Assembly (NCBI GenBank): GCA_037952775.1
Contig: JBANAY010000003.1
Span: forward strand, 28,396,001 to 28,460,000
Length of the DNA stretch: 64,000 nt
Reading direction: 5' to 3'
Source of the DNA: Clonostachys chloroleuca
Taxonomy: Eukaryota > Ascomycota > Sordariomycetes > Hypocreales > Bionectriaceae
Part shown: piece by piece, positions 11,757 to 23,797 of the stretch
How the letters are laid out: every line of letters begins with the position of its first letter
How positions within the stretch are numbered: position 1 is the first letter of the stretch
Notes under the pieces: model-generated
Seen by the model: the letters and a program-made list of their open reading frames with translations, nothing else
Databases searched by the model: none
Told to the model about the DNA's origin: nothing
Made by a program: the position numbers and the translations under genes

Positions 11757-13061
11757 TTACTTAGGAAGCACCTTGTTCAACCACCCAAACATAACTCGGT
11801 TCAAGGAAGAGAAAGCTCCTGCCTGACAATGGTAGCCCTCAGCTCCCGTAAAGGTATGCAGCGTCGCCAAATCCCCAAGAGCATCCTTTACCCTCTGCGG
11901 CTGGCCAGAAAAGAACCCCTCGCTCTCTGCGTCGACAACAAAAACGGGGACCTTAATCTGCGTAATGATATCCTTGACCGCGTACTTCTTCGTCGCCTGC
12001 ATGAAATCATAAGGCGACTGCGTGTTGAACGCCCACATGCCCTGGGCCAAACCCCAGCGTGCCTGAGAAGGAATAAGAGGATCATCAAGTAGTCCTCTCC
12101 CCGCTTCGTCGAACGCTTCTTTGTTTCCCGAATCAAAGAGTTCTTTGAGCTCCGGCGATAGGTTGGGTGAGAAGGCCTCGTAACAGTCCCACACGCCGCC
12201 GTCCAATACTACCGCGGAGATGCGCGGCTCAAATGCAGCCGCTCGGGCAGCGAGATAACCTCCAAAGGAAAATCCAAAGAGAGCCAACTTATCCTTATCC
12301 ACAGCATTGGATCTGTCTTTGAGCAAGTAATCAACCAGTGGGGTGACAACACGCTCCCAATCGGGGATGAATCCAAGGTTTTGCTTGCGGCGGACAGTTG
12401 GGTGGCCAGGGCCTTCGTATGTCAAGCAGTTCCAGCCTCGAGATAGGGCTGGGACAACAACAGTGTGGTAGAGATCTTCCTGGGCACCATCATAGCCGTT
12501 TCCGAGGATCAAGGTAGGACGCTGGCTAGTTTGGTTCTTAGATTGGTGAGACATTGGCTCATACCAGATTGCCTCGACCGTGAAATTATCCGCTGGGATC
12601 TGGAGGCGTTGGCCAGGAACAGGAAGAGAGCTTAGACCCTTGTCGAAGGCATTTGTCTGCTCATCCCAGAGAGTGTTGATGAGGGGGTTGGTCCAGTTGT
12701 TATGGAGGTAGAAATCGGCGCGGCGGAAATATGTTGCGGCGGAGAACCAAGTCTCTCGAACATTCATAGGGTCATAGTTTGCTTCTTCATCCAGAGCCTG
12801 GTCTTTGGTCTTATATGCTAGCTTCTGGAAGGCTTGGGAAAAGCTCTCAAAGTCGCCGGGGGTGATGTTCTTAGCAGCGCCCAAAACAGGCGCGAGGTCG
12901 GAACCTCCATAGAGAGCTTCGCTGAGAGAGACAAGAACCTCAAAATGGAATGAACTATCCGTACTGAGGGACAGGATTGGCTCTTCCTCGGCGTTGGCCG
13001 AGTTGGGTGATTGAAGAAAAGCCACAACCATGGCGCTTCCAATTAGGGCTGGAACTCTCAT
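11757..13061 (-). CDS. Secreted alpha/beta hydrolase
   Basis: Predicted 434 aa with no intron. The ATG at 13061 is chosen because it begins a signal peptide (MRVPALIGSAMVVAFLQ, cleavage near SANA) and follows a TATA-like box by about 90 bp; the open frame continues upstream only through a GTG. The serine hydrolase nucleophile elbow is GFSFGG; the acid is likely the Asp in VFVVDAESEGFF and the base the His in GYHCQAGA, giving the Ser-Asp-His order of the fold. The N-terminal helical portion before the hydrolase core and the overall length resemble the 2,6-dihydroxypseudooxynicotine hydrolase/dipeptidyl-peptidase-like branch that is common in fungi, often near secondary-metabolite genes. The substrate is unknown. 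The nearest upstream gene, about 1 kb away on the same strand, is a Zn2Cys6 regulator that could control it. Confidence 0.8.
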   Translation of the reverse strand: MRVPALIGSAMVVAFLQSPNSANAEEEPILSLSTDSSFHFEVLVSLSEALYGGSDLAPVLGAAKNITPGDFESFSQAFQKLAYKTKDQALDEEANYDPMNVRETWFSAATYFRRADFYLHNNWTNPLINTLWDEQTNAFDKGLSSLPVPGQRLQIPADNFTVEAIWYEPMSHQSKNQTSQRPTLILGNGYDGAQEDLYHTVVVPALSRGWNCLTYEGPGHPTVRRKQNLGFIPDWERVVTPLVDYLLKDRSNAVDKDKLALFGFSFGGYLAARAAAFEPRISAVVLDGGVWDCYEAFSPNLSPELKELFDSGNKEAFDEAGRGLLDDPLIPSQARWGLAQGMWAFNTQSPYDFMQATKKYAVKDIITQIKVPVFVVDAESEGFFSGQPQRVKDALGDLATLHTFTGAEGYHCQAGAFSSLNRVMFGWLNKVLPK

Positions 13062-14113
13062 AATTGACGAGGATTGAAGTATAGATAGCACAGATATCGA
13101 ACAATGAAGTATGATGAGAGAGATGGATAAAGGTGAGGGTTCATCGTCGTCTTTTATAGTTTACAAGTTATGGTCATACGATAGCATCCCAAGACATGCA
13201 AATGCGAGTCCGAGCGCTGCGCCTTCAATGAAACAATCTTTCCGGTATTTGGCAATTATATCTACGCGTTTGTAGCAGGGCAAGGATGATTGTCGTATTC
13301 TGTTTAGCTTGATGTAAATGGGCACGGCACACCATCATCAATCCAATGGGGCTCGGTCAGCTTCGCAATGGCATTACCCCTTTAGGAATTTGCCCATCCT
13401 AAATCCAATCATCTTGCATTTCGCATTTCGCATTTCGCATCCGCAAGCTGACGGATGAGTGGAGAAAATGATCAAGCGTGAATCGTTTACCATTTCTAGC
13501 CGCGGCCACTTCTCTTCTGATACATCCCCAAAAAAAATCTGCTCGGCTGGTAAAGGCTATCTTTATCATTAATATATTCAGATCTATCAAGTTGCATACC
13601 AGATGCTATTCGCCACGATCAAACTCCGGGTCTAATTATCTATTGCTTCGATGTACAGATATACTCCCGCTTTAACCACCAGAAAACAAGCTTGAAGAAA
13701 AGCAAAGAAAAGGAAAAGCAGGAAACAGATGGCGTGCGGGAAATGGAACGAAGCCGAATGCCCAAGGTATCGGTTACCCTTGGTACATATGGCTTGTAGA
13801 CAATGCATCGAAGCGGGTGTCCTGCACCCTGCTTCCTGATAAAGATCAGAAATTGCTGACATATCGGCCCTTGATGGCTTTAGTTGCTGGAAATGAGAGG
13901 TGTTTGCAAGAGACGCATCGGTTGAATATCTCTACTGAGATCAGCAGAGCAACTGGTTCTAAGACCAGACCATAAAAGGTCATGTCTCAGATCCAGCACC
14001 GATGGCACGCTTTCTATGCCACCTCGATGGATAAAAGTATCAGAAGTACCGGCATCTGGCAGTCTCGAATCTCCCACCTTTTCATAGGTGAGACAGCCAG
14101 ACGCTCCCGGGAG
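13062..14113. other. Intergenic
   Basis: Contains the hydrolase promoter and, at about 13415-13440, three to four copies of the 7 bp unit catttcg. No gene seen. Confidence 0.5.
13151..13160 (-). promoter_or_regulatory. TATA-like box of the alpha/beta hydrolase gene
   Basis: The minus strand reads actataaaag, about 90 bp before the ATG at 13061, followed by a pyrimidine-rich stretch typical of fungal transcription starts. Confidence 0.5.
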
Positions 14114-15768
14114 TCACTCGATCCCCAACGACTGAAACGCGTATATGCTTTCTGACTCCAAAGCGGTGTGAGCTGGTTCCCCAGTTCCCACAAGATCACG
14201 ATCGAGATATGAATCCATAGTCTTTATGATGCTCTGTAAGGAATCCATCTCCTTTTCGCTCGAAGCTTCTATGCATGCAGAGTACGGCCCCAGAAACGCC
14301 GCAGAAACGCTAACGTCGAGCTTTCTCAAATAGGAGATACACATCCACGCGTTTCCGCATACTTCTTGGTACTCGCTATACAGGTCAGTGTCTGGGGACC
14401 CATAGATGACACTCAGGTCATAGCTGATTCTCAGAGATACTAGCCGCAGCATAAGAAGACCATTAAACAACTGGGCTAGCGCTGCTGTCTTGAAGCCATA
14501 GCTCTTCCCGGAAGCGGAGTCAGGGTCATCTTCCTTGGTCAAAGTGCCTAAATCGAGAGTCGACTCCATCAAGCTCTCTAGGCACTGCTTGGTTTCCGCG
14601 GCCGCGTGACTGAGCTGGGGTCTCAGGCATTTTGCAAGATCCAGCATCTCACTGCTAAAGGGATCTTGCTGGATTCCCTCCGCATCCTGAAGCCATTGTG
14701 TCCACGAACCATACGATCCGCCTGTGATGGCCAGGGCTGACTCGAGATAAGGTTTCAGCTCATCCGTTCCCCAGAACTCCCCACCATCAATATTCGCTTC
14801 GGGTACGTCGATGATTCTCGCATCGCCAGTGAAGGACTTTCCGCACTCTGTAGCCCAATAACCCAACTGTGTTCGAAAAGTTAGTTACTCGATCTTTTCA
14901 TTAGAGAAGTGGGAGTGTTCAGCGCAACAACATACCAGCAAACCACGGTTTTCTTTCGCTAACTCAACATCCAACTCATCATTCATGTCAACATAGCCTT
15001 TCTTGGTGATTAGATGCCCTATGCCATGCGCATGGATAGCCGAGCATCGTTCCTGTCCCCAGTCGAATAAGGCCTCGGTCCGCTCAAGCAGGGTCATGGC
15101 AGCCAGAGTCTCTACACTCAGCGCCTGGTCGCCCCGGAGCGTATTCCGCAAGGTTCGCAAGGCCTTGCTATAGTTGCTCATGGTAACAACTCTGCCGGCC
15201 TGCCACCGTCCTCTATAGTTAGACCAGGCTGCACAGAACAAGGCCACGCAGTCCCGAAGGCATGCACTATGGGGAATACGCTGAGGAAGGAAGGGAAGAT
15301 AGCCCAGCCTCAAGGTGATGCCATACTCCTGGCTTCGGTCCAAGTGACTGACGAGCCGCGCTGCAATGCGGTCCGACAAGGTCGTGAGTTTAGGGCGGGT
15401 GCTTATTCGAGGAGCGGTGCTCCTGATGCGGAACGAGCTGTATGAACCGCCCTGGCGGTGCACAATCTTCCTCATGTGGAGGGAGACCGAGTTCGATCCC
15501 ACGGCCGTTATCTCGGACGAGCATGAGTCCTGGTCGCTGTCGCTGGTTGAGTGGGCCTGAGCGTCGTGGACAAATTTGACGACGGTCGAGGGTCCAGGGC
15601 ACTCGAGCTTCGTTCGTTTGCAAGGGCTACAGGTCGGCCACTTTTCGTCACACTTGGACAGAATCTGTTAGCTCAGCTTTCGGTACTACAGGACAGGAAC
15701 CTCTTGGCTACTTTGATCTTCCTCCTTTTGCAGCACTGGCAAGCCTTTGATCGGGTGACTCCTGGCAT
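14114..15768 (-). CDS. Zn2Cys6 transcription factor, 3 exons
   Basis: Exons 15768-15712, 15652-14936 and 14866-14114; introns of 59 and 69 bp with GT...AG ends, the first with a GCTAAC branch site. Predicted 508 aa. The zinc cluster is split by intron 1 after ACQCCKRRKIK and resumes CDEKWPTCSPCKRTKLEC, giving CX2CX6CX6CX2CX6C at residues about 10-36. The rest is a helical region of the fungal-specific transcription factor type (Fungal_trans_2-like), with alternating Leu-rich helices around ALSVETLAAMTLLERTEAL and LFNGLLMLRLVSLRISYDL. Such proteins act in the nucleus, usually binding CGG-containing sites. Its partner genes are unknown; the secreted hydrolase downstream on the same strand is the only close candidate. 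Confidence 0.85.
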
Positions 15769-18103
15769 GGTGAGTTGAGCTTCTTAGTCTAAACTAGTTG
15801 GTAGGGAACGTGGTCTTGTGGATCGATTCGAGGTTGCAGAAACAATGTTGATAGCTAGTTCCAGTTCCGGTGATCGACTAATGTCTGTGATTAGGAAAGA
15901 TGGAGCGAGCTACCGACAAGAAGCGAAGATGTCTTTATACATATGTCACCCCTCATTGGTCTCCGAGACGGCCACGATTCCCCGTCTCGTGGTGCCACTA
16001 TCCTGGGTACTGGCGGTGCATAATGCAACGCAAACGCATCCCCTCCATGAAGAGGACGCCCATCCGGTATCAACGGCGAGACCAATCAGAAACTATCTTG
16101 GCGTCTGCCTTAGTTCACGCCACAAGACTCTAATCTGACATTAACGACATGGAGGAGACGGTAGGATTCACTGAGGGCAGGCTTAGACCAACTCTGGCTG
16201 ACCCTGGCATCCGAGTTGGCCAATTGGGCGAGGCTCAGCCCCTGGGCGTTTTTCCCAATACTTGCCCTTTACCTGTTATTTCTTCGGCATTTTAGAGTGA
16301 CTCACCAGGGGCTTGGTCCCGCGCCTAGTTCTGATTTGGCAGCATCTGCGCCAGATAGATCATGCTCCGCTGCTAAATTACCAGGTTAATTTTGGTTGCA
16401 TCCAGAGCCAACCATGCCTGTTGCTTGGACCAAAGTCCCAATTGTTGTCTTTCTCTAACCAATAATTCGAACCTTTGGGATCATTTTGTTCTCTGAGGAG
16501 GGAGAGCAGCTCATGGCATCACTCGGCTCACGCAACTTGGCATACAGCACCCCCTCATTCTTCTACTGATAAACCGTCCATTCCCTCGACCGTTTGATAC
16601 ATAATCCAGCATCCCCGATCCAGACTGGCAGTGGAACCTGCATGGAATCGTCCCGGAGCCACGCAACCCCGTCCCCCCTGATCCATGGAACAACAGGCGA
16701 AGCCGCGGACGGGCAGATCCAACCTTTCCCACTACCTTGGTTCGGCCGACTGCCGGCCACTAGCCACCACGATCTATCATTCTCTCATCTCCTCGGAAGC
16801 GTGTCAGCGCCAAGCAAGGAAACAGACCTATCACGGACAATCAGCGTCCTTTCCTGTGGGCCACGGACCGTCAGCTGAAACCCCGGCAGGCCTAGCGTTA
16901 ACCCCAAAAGGTGCAATCTGCGCACTATACATATGTCGGCTCTTGTTTCAAGGTTCAATATGCGGCCGCGCTTCACATCCATCTAAATACAGGGCAAACT
17001 ACCTGAGCGGGGCCTCCAAATGTAGCTTTCGCCGACGGTTGCATTCGACCCCAACATTGAGTCTATCCGACAACCACCTGCTGACTGTAGAGGACTTTGG
17101 TTCACGAGGGCGATCCTACCGGAAGGCTTGGGGCTTGGAACTTATCATCATGTGGACGGGTTTCTAAATGTACGTGAATTCCGTGCCCTTCTCAGTAACA
17201 AAGAAATAACGGCTTCCTGCTACGATATCCATGGCATCACAAGATGACGGAAACACCCTTGACGGCTTGATAGTTGAGTACGAATGCCGCAGAATGGCGA
17301 TGTTGCATGCTGGTACATCTCCCTTTCAAGTCGATGCCGCGCGCATCAAACTACATGAATGAACCCAACCGTAGTTGACTTGGAGATAGCGGAGATATCA
17401 TCAAGGTCCATCCCAGTTCTGTCCAGTAATAACTTTAATCCCGTCTAAGATGCGTCAACCAGTGGTCCTTGCTGGCTGTCACTCTGCGATATACCGGGCT
17501 CACCCCCTCCGCGCGTCCAACCAGCCTCTGCGGTAATGCGTGCAGCAGTAAGCCACCTGCAGATTCTAGCTATTCCCGGCCTTGCAGTTTGGTTCTGATC
17601 GTCTTCCAGACTGTCGGGCACAGCCCCTCCCATCCGTAAGCCTACGATATATGACAACCCCTGAGCCGCGGACGTCCGCGGTTTGCCGATCGGCATTATC
17701 AGATTCTGGTTATTTCTCTGATTCCCGCCAAATCGTCCCAATGAGGAGATATGCGTAAGCTTTCCTGATTCGGCCCAGTCAAGGGTCAGTCAGGATTCTC
17801 CAGTGCCAAGAAGAATCGCCCATCCGGGCCACCAGCTACGACTTGCTTTTTGAATCCGGCCTAAATTCATGCCGGATGGACTGGTTTTGCCCTTTTGATA
17901 CTTACACTGCCTAAAAGGGGAGCCAGGTTTTCATTAAATCGATATATTATATCAGCAATGTTCCATATTTAACACATGCTCGGAAGGACAGCTCTGACAC
18001 ACTGCGTTCTCTCTACCACAGTGCTTTATCCTGCTCAGCATAGGGGTCGTGCCCTAAAATACAGAAGCTATTCACTGGACTTGTCAGCTGTATGCGAGGA
18101 CTA
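15769..18103. other. Gene-free stretch upstream of the Zn2Cys6 gene
   Basis: Promoter of the regulator near its right-hand start, then about 2 kb of GC-average DNA with no recognisable gene. The longest ORF (16685-17167, plus) has no domain and overlaps other short ORFs. Confidence 0.5.
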
Positions 18104-18592
18104 CAATCAGGTGACAGAAGTTTCGTGTAAGTACACAGTACCCCATAGTTAAGCTAATCTTTTAAAGCTAATTATCTATATTTAAAATTATAATCAAAAA
18201 TTAGAAAAAAATTAGATTAAATATAAATTAGATTAAATAATATATAAGTACTTTTATTATATTTTTTAGATTTTTTCTAGATTTATTATAATAGCTTAAA
18301 GCTATACAGTACAAATTATACAGTATAAATAGTAGAAACTCATAGTAATCCCAGGGTTAGAGCCAGGGTTATACTGTATAAGCCTACTGGATAACTTGAT
18401 TAATTATTTATAAATTTAAATAAAATTCTTAAAGATATATTAAAGCTAATAGAGTATAATTTAGTCTTTATTTTATAATAAAAAACTTTTTACTCAATTC
18501 TTATAATATAAAATCAGCTTATAATAGGAGGTTAAAGATAGGGAGATTTGGTATAAAAATGGGGTTTACACGAAACTTTTGTCCCCCCACTG
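18104..18592. mobile_element. MITE-like element, TA target duplication
   Basis: Both ends are flanked by TA (18102-18103 and 18593-18594). The left 27 bases (18104-18130) and the reverse complement of the right 27 (18566-18592) align without gaps; the inner 18 bp, gacaRaagtttcgtgtaa, differ at one position. A shared accccat follows on both sides after a 9 bp insertion in the left copy. The roughly 430 bp interior is extremely A+T-rich, has no ORF, and contains small inverted motifs such as ctatacagta and tactgtata. TA duplications with ends reading CARTS point to a Tc1/mariner (pogo/Fot1)-type non-autonomous element, probably mutated by RIP. Confidence 0.7.
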
Positions 18593-19569
18593 TAAAACCG
18601 GGATAATGTGTGAAATGTCTCCGAAAATGTCTCCGAGCCCCATGTCCTCAACTTCTGCCTACCCTATACCTACGCTCTCTATCATCGTTGTCAATGGTAA
18701 CAATAACAAGTCGAATGTATCAACCCAATCAGTTTTTTAGCTTTAGAATTAATACAGTCCTTTCTTGACAATTCCTTTTTGTTCAGTACGGGGAGTAGAC
18801 GTTTCTCGGAAATTGTCGACACCATCATCAGAAATCAGAACTCCCTCACTTCTTCAAGAAGGAACATTCAACACACCTGAGATAAGATGCACTTCCAAAT
18901 ACCACATCAAATTAGGGTGCAGCCGAAGTCACAGTGTTAAAAAGAGTAATACTATGTCTAAAATTCGATTGTGATATTGGGATGATCTTTACTTAATTAT
19001 GATATAACTAATATATATAATATTCATGTAACAATGGCACCAATAGTGCACTTGATTTTAACCAGATAGAAGTGATTTTCTGCTGCTATTGGAGCTGCAA
19101 TTATCGTACCTTCCTTCCAAAGCCAGGCCTCGAAGTCCCTGCCCAAGGCAACAAGAATCTACTTCTTTTCCCTTGATGTCTCTGCCTTGACCCTCTTGAA
19201 TACGATCAACAGCTGCAGCCTTGAGCAGGTATTATGAACGCTAGTATTTCCTAATATCAGGCTATCAGCTCAATACGATTTGGAACAGATACCACCTTAC
19301 AATCCACACACCGTCCACACTATATTAAGCGAATAACCCTGCGCAAGCCACACAAGGTATGTAAGGTGGTATTTTAAGGGGGTGGGCGCCCACGAACGTA
19401 GAATGTAAATAGTGTTTTACTATCCGACCACTACAACTCACTATTTGGCCACCTACATGTGGCTGAGCAGAGGCTGGTAAGTAACAACAAATGTATATAT
19501 TTAGATATATCAAGATAGAGATATGCATCTGAGTAAGCCAGCAAAACCACTATGCAATGCACACAACCC
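18593..19569. other. Intergenic, 3' side of the GH31 gene
   Basis: No gene recognised; modest A+T bias. Confidence 0.5.
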
Positions 19570-22357
19570 TTACGAAAATCTGGACACCTCGAAAGCCCGA
19601 TCAAGCGACCACTCCCCCTTAGCCGTCCGCTGCCCCTTCTCCCCAAGGATCGTCACCTCGCGCACCTTGCGCTCGGACCTGTAGTGGAAGTTTCCATTCA
19701 CCCTGAGCTTCTCACCGTTCCAGAAGAAGTGGACGTCCGAGACGGCGCCCTCGACGCTCTCTCCGTCGTCGAGGAACAGCGTACCCGTCGCCTTGCCGTC
19801 TAGACCGGGCGCAACAACAATGTGGAAGTCCTTGTCGCGCAGGTCGGCGGTCGTGTTGGCGGACTCGACGCGGAGCGGCACGACCTTCCCGCCGCGGTAG
19901 TGGACGGGGATGTCAGTCCACGGGACGTTGTCGATGGTGACGGTGGCCCCCTTGCCGCGGACCTGCTCGAGCGTCCAGAAGTCGTAGAAGACGTCATCAG
20001 GGAGGTAGTACGTCACCGACGTCGCGTCGTTCTCGATCACGGGGCTCACGAGGATGGCATCTCCTAAAAACCACTGCTCCTGGTTGTAGTAGACGTTCTT
20101 GTCGGAAGGGTACTGGTAGAAGAGCGGGCTGACGCTGGGCGTCCCCTCTTTATGCGCGAGGAACAGCGCCGAGTAGATGTAGTCGAGCAACCTGTACCGC
20201 GCATCGAGCGCCTTCTGGGCAGCGGATATCACGGTCGGCCACTTGTAGAACTCCTGCTGGGGCGCCGAGATGTCGGCGTGGTTGCGCATGAACGGCTGGA
20301 AGGCGGCCATGGTGGCCCAGCGGGCGCACATGTTCTCCTGCGCGTCGCCGTTGAAGCCGCACACGTCGGACCCGACCATGGGGATGTTGTGGACGGTGGC
20401 GTAGGCGAGCATCTGGGAGATGCTGAAGCGGTAATCGTCCCAGCTCGAGTAGTTGTCGCCGAACCAGTGGGCGGCCCAGGCGCCCGTGGTTAGGAAGTTG
20501 GAGCGCGTGAGGACGAAGGGCCGCACGTTGGGCTTGCGGGCCAGCATGGCCTTGTGTGTGGCCTTGACCATGGTGAGGCCGTACATGTTGTGCGTGTCGT
20601 ACTGGTGCGTGCCATCGTGGTTGGAGATGTTTGTCCAGATGGTCCTGGCGCTGAGGGCGCCTTGCTTGTTGTCGATGGTGTACTTGGGCGTGAACAGGTC
20701 TCGGCCGGGCAGGCCCTTCTTGTCGCCCTTGGTCTCTTCTTCTCTAATGGTCTGGCGTCGCAACTCTAGTGACCCTTCATCCTCTTCTTTTCTTCTCCTG
20801 AGCTCGTCACCTGTGTAGGGCCCGACAGGACTGGCAGAGCTAGCAGTGAAAATAGCTCCAGTAGAGCTTGGGTCAGGCTGGAAGCTAGGAGGGAATCCAG
20901 GAATAGGACGACCAGTGTTGTTGCGAGGCGGATTTGATGGCTCAGGAGGTGTGTTTGTGTCCTTGGCATGTTGTTCCGGGTTGCAAGAAGTATCTGGGCA
21001 GAAGTTCGATCCTTCGTTCATATCGTTCCAGATGCCGTCCACATTGACGCCGGTCCCTGCATCGAAGAATCTCTTGATCTCGTCTGTCCACCAGTTGAGT
21101 CCCTCCTTGGACTGATAATCGGGCCAGGCAACCGCACCAGCCCACTGAACACCGCGGTAGTCGGATCCATCCTTGGCCTTGAGGAAAGCGCCCTGCTCGT
21201 GACCGCGACTGTAGGAATCGTAGCCCTGGTCGGTGCTGATACCAGGATCAAGCATCATCACGAACTTTTGCTTTCGCTTGTGCAGGGTGTCGACGAGCTC
21301 CCGCGTCTTCCACAGGGGGAACCTGTCAGGGTCGACCGTAAAGTCCTTTCGATAGTGCATGTAATCAATATCGGCCCAGACGACCTCGAGGGGGATGTTC
21401 GCAGTGCTGTAATTCGCTGCCATCTCGGCCAGGATGTTGACATCCCAGTACCCGTACTTGGCCTGCTGGTAACCCAGAGACCAGTACGGCATCATGGCCG
21501 GTAGCCCGAGAGCCTGTGCGTGCTGCTTGCTGACCTCCACGGGGTCAGGACCGGCGAAGAAGTAGAAGTCAAGGACACCGCCGATGATATGGTAAGCTAG
21601 AGAGTGACCATTATTGGCCTTGGCAAGCTTCACGTCCATTCCATTTGAGTTAAGAAGTAGGACACCGTGCGTTCCGCTCTCGCGATGCTCGATGTACATT
21701 GGCTGGCTGCCGTACAGGTTGGTTTTCCTGGGGAGGAAAGGAGACTCGCGATTCCACATGGTGCGCGAATAATCCTGGTCGGTGAAGAGGCGGAACGAGT
21801 CCGGATGCTCTCCCAGGCCGTAGAGGTTGGGGTTCTCGGGCAGGCTGGTTTTAAGATAGACATATTGCGACTCGAAGATCAGCTTGTCGCTGCTCGTGTC
21901 GAACAACACCTCCTTGGTATCACGACGCGACACGGTGAAGGAGAAGGGCGACTCCGTCAAGTCAAACTTGAGCTTGGAGTGCGTATCCGGCTTCTTGCTC
22001 GCCGGCGGTCTGGGGATCAGGTCCTCCTGAATCTGGAAGACCTGTTCTTTAGCATCCTGGATGAGGACGTGCAACCGACTATCTGTATATGAGACAATAT
22101 TAGCAAACCCGTGTCCTCAAGTGCGGGGGAGAGCAAGCGCCAAGCCACGAACCTGTCTGGTACTCAACGATGAGTCTGAGGTCACGAATGTCGTCGCCAT
22201 AGACATCGCAGGCCTTTCCGGCCAGCTTGAGGTCAGCCGTCAGCCCCGAGTCCGTCCTCTTGACTGATGACGCCTTGTAGCCGGGACAGTCGCCCACCTC
22301 GGCCGCCTGCGCGACCGACAGCAGCAGGAGGAGCGACGCGCCGAGTGCCTTGATCAT
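19570..22357 (-). CDS. Secreted GH31 alpha/beta-glucosidase (AgdC-like)
   Basis: Two exons, 22357-22153 and 22082-19570, joined across a 70 bp intron at phase 1; predicted 905 aa. The ATG at 22357 starts a signal peptide (MIKALGASLLLLLSVAQAAE). The family is glycoside hydrolase 31: the nucleophile Asp lies in DGIWNDMNEGSNF (about residue 415) and the acid/base Asp in MVGSDVCGFNGD (about residue 637). Between them is a Pro-rich linker followed by an unusually charged stretch (GDELRRRKEEDEGSLELRR) before GDKKGLPGRDLF, where relatives are normally shorter. Length and N-terminal CPGYKA segment match fungal extracellular glucosidases annotated as AgdC, which release glucose from oligosaccharide ends. 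It is not flanked by starch-degrading partners here. The next gene upstream on the same strand is an MFS transporter 1.4 kb away. Confidence 0.88.
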
Positions 22358-23797
22358 GGTGGCGGCGGTGGTGGCAGTGTCTCTGCTTCTCTGGTTGGTT
22401 CTTGGGAGCTCAAAGTCTCGCTTTCTTCTTCTGTCTCTCTCTCTCAGCCCAAATCCTCGCACGGGGTTTGGAATCCGATGATGAAGCTGAGGAGATCCCG
22501 AGACCACGACCGCCCCTTTGCCCTTTATTTATAACCGATCTCACCGGGATGAAGACGCGAAAATTTGATCCCTCAGCCTATTACCCGGTTCCACCGCTCC
22601 CTCACGCGAATGTCGCCAGTCCAGCGCGCGCCCAAAGGTAGTATTCGGACCTTCTGCAAGACCATCGACAGCTAGTCATCGGACGATGCGAATCACTCAA
22701 GCAAGTCAGTCAGAGTACCCGGGGGAATATGGACGAGAGTGCTCAGGCTGCGATGATGCTGAGGCGAGCGTGTGCGGCCGTCATGTGTCGTCGTGAGAGG
22801 GAGGGGGGAAGGGGGGAGACATGTGGTCAAAGAGGCACGTTCTGCGGCGATGCTACCCCATCTTCTGAACCCCTGACTGCCTAGCCTGAGATCGCCCCAT
22901 GCCGGGCCTCGATAGGTCATACGGTCAGGCATGACCAGCCTATTAGGCTCTTGGCCCCTGCAGATCGGAGAGAAGGCTTCGAGGCGTGCAGAATCCAGAC
23001 TCAATGCCGTCATTTCGGGACTTTGGCCTCTCCCCCACCTGGAGTTACCCCGTGGGCGATGCCTCTTCTCCAGACAACGGGGAAACATCACATGCCGCTG
23101 TCAAATGGCCCAGACAGTACCGGCCGGTCTCGCTTCGGGTCGACGATCCGAGCTGTTCAGCGCAGGCTTACAGAAGGCTGAGCGGAGAGCAGGGATACAG
23201 CTTTCATGACACCTGCCATAGACGAGTTAGTTAATCCATAGCCGTGCCTCGAGACCGGGCTGCCTCTTGACAAGCGCCAGTCTGAACCGCAGTGGATTAC
23301 ACAGGCGCGTAGCTGGACGAGTAGGATATCACTATCCAATTGCACATAATAGAGATAGACACGTCTGACGCGTTGGTCGTTTCAGTTCCTTGATCCCAGT
23401 CTGCTAGTCTCTTATGCAGTACAGTTATACCCTTTGTCCTATACGCGCTCTAACCGACAAACAATATCATCATTATGCAGTACGTACAGTATTTGTAACC
23501 ACCTCCACCCTTTACAATGCCATTCTATCCCATGTCGTCCTCACAAGGCCCACGCGCCCTCGGCCACCCACCCATCCATCCATCATGCAAGGCTAAACGT
23601 AAAAAAAGTAAAATTCAACATCGGCTAAATCTCACAAGCACTTTGGTTTTCGTTTCCACTAATCAATCCATTCTGTACTCCATTTTTCTATCATGTGAGC
23701 AAGGCTGGGATAAAAGACGACATTCGGTCCGGCGCCTTGCAGCTACCTCGCGACGATATTCTTTCCATCCTCGGCTCGGCCGGTGCCCAAACTAGAC
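22358..23797. other. Intergenic between GH31 gene and transporter
   Basis: Promoter of the GH31 gene and 3' region of the transporter. The phrase ttatgcagtac occurs twice, near 23412 and 23473. No gene seen. Confidence 0.5.

Noticed and set aside
13412..13440. Short direct repeats suggesting a CRISPR-like array
   Set aside because: Seven-base units without spacers; a simple sequence repeat in a eukaryotic genome.
16685..17167. 160-codon plus-strand ORF
   Set aside because: No domain, no splice partners, overlapping ORFs in other frames and unbiased composition.
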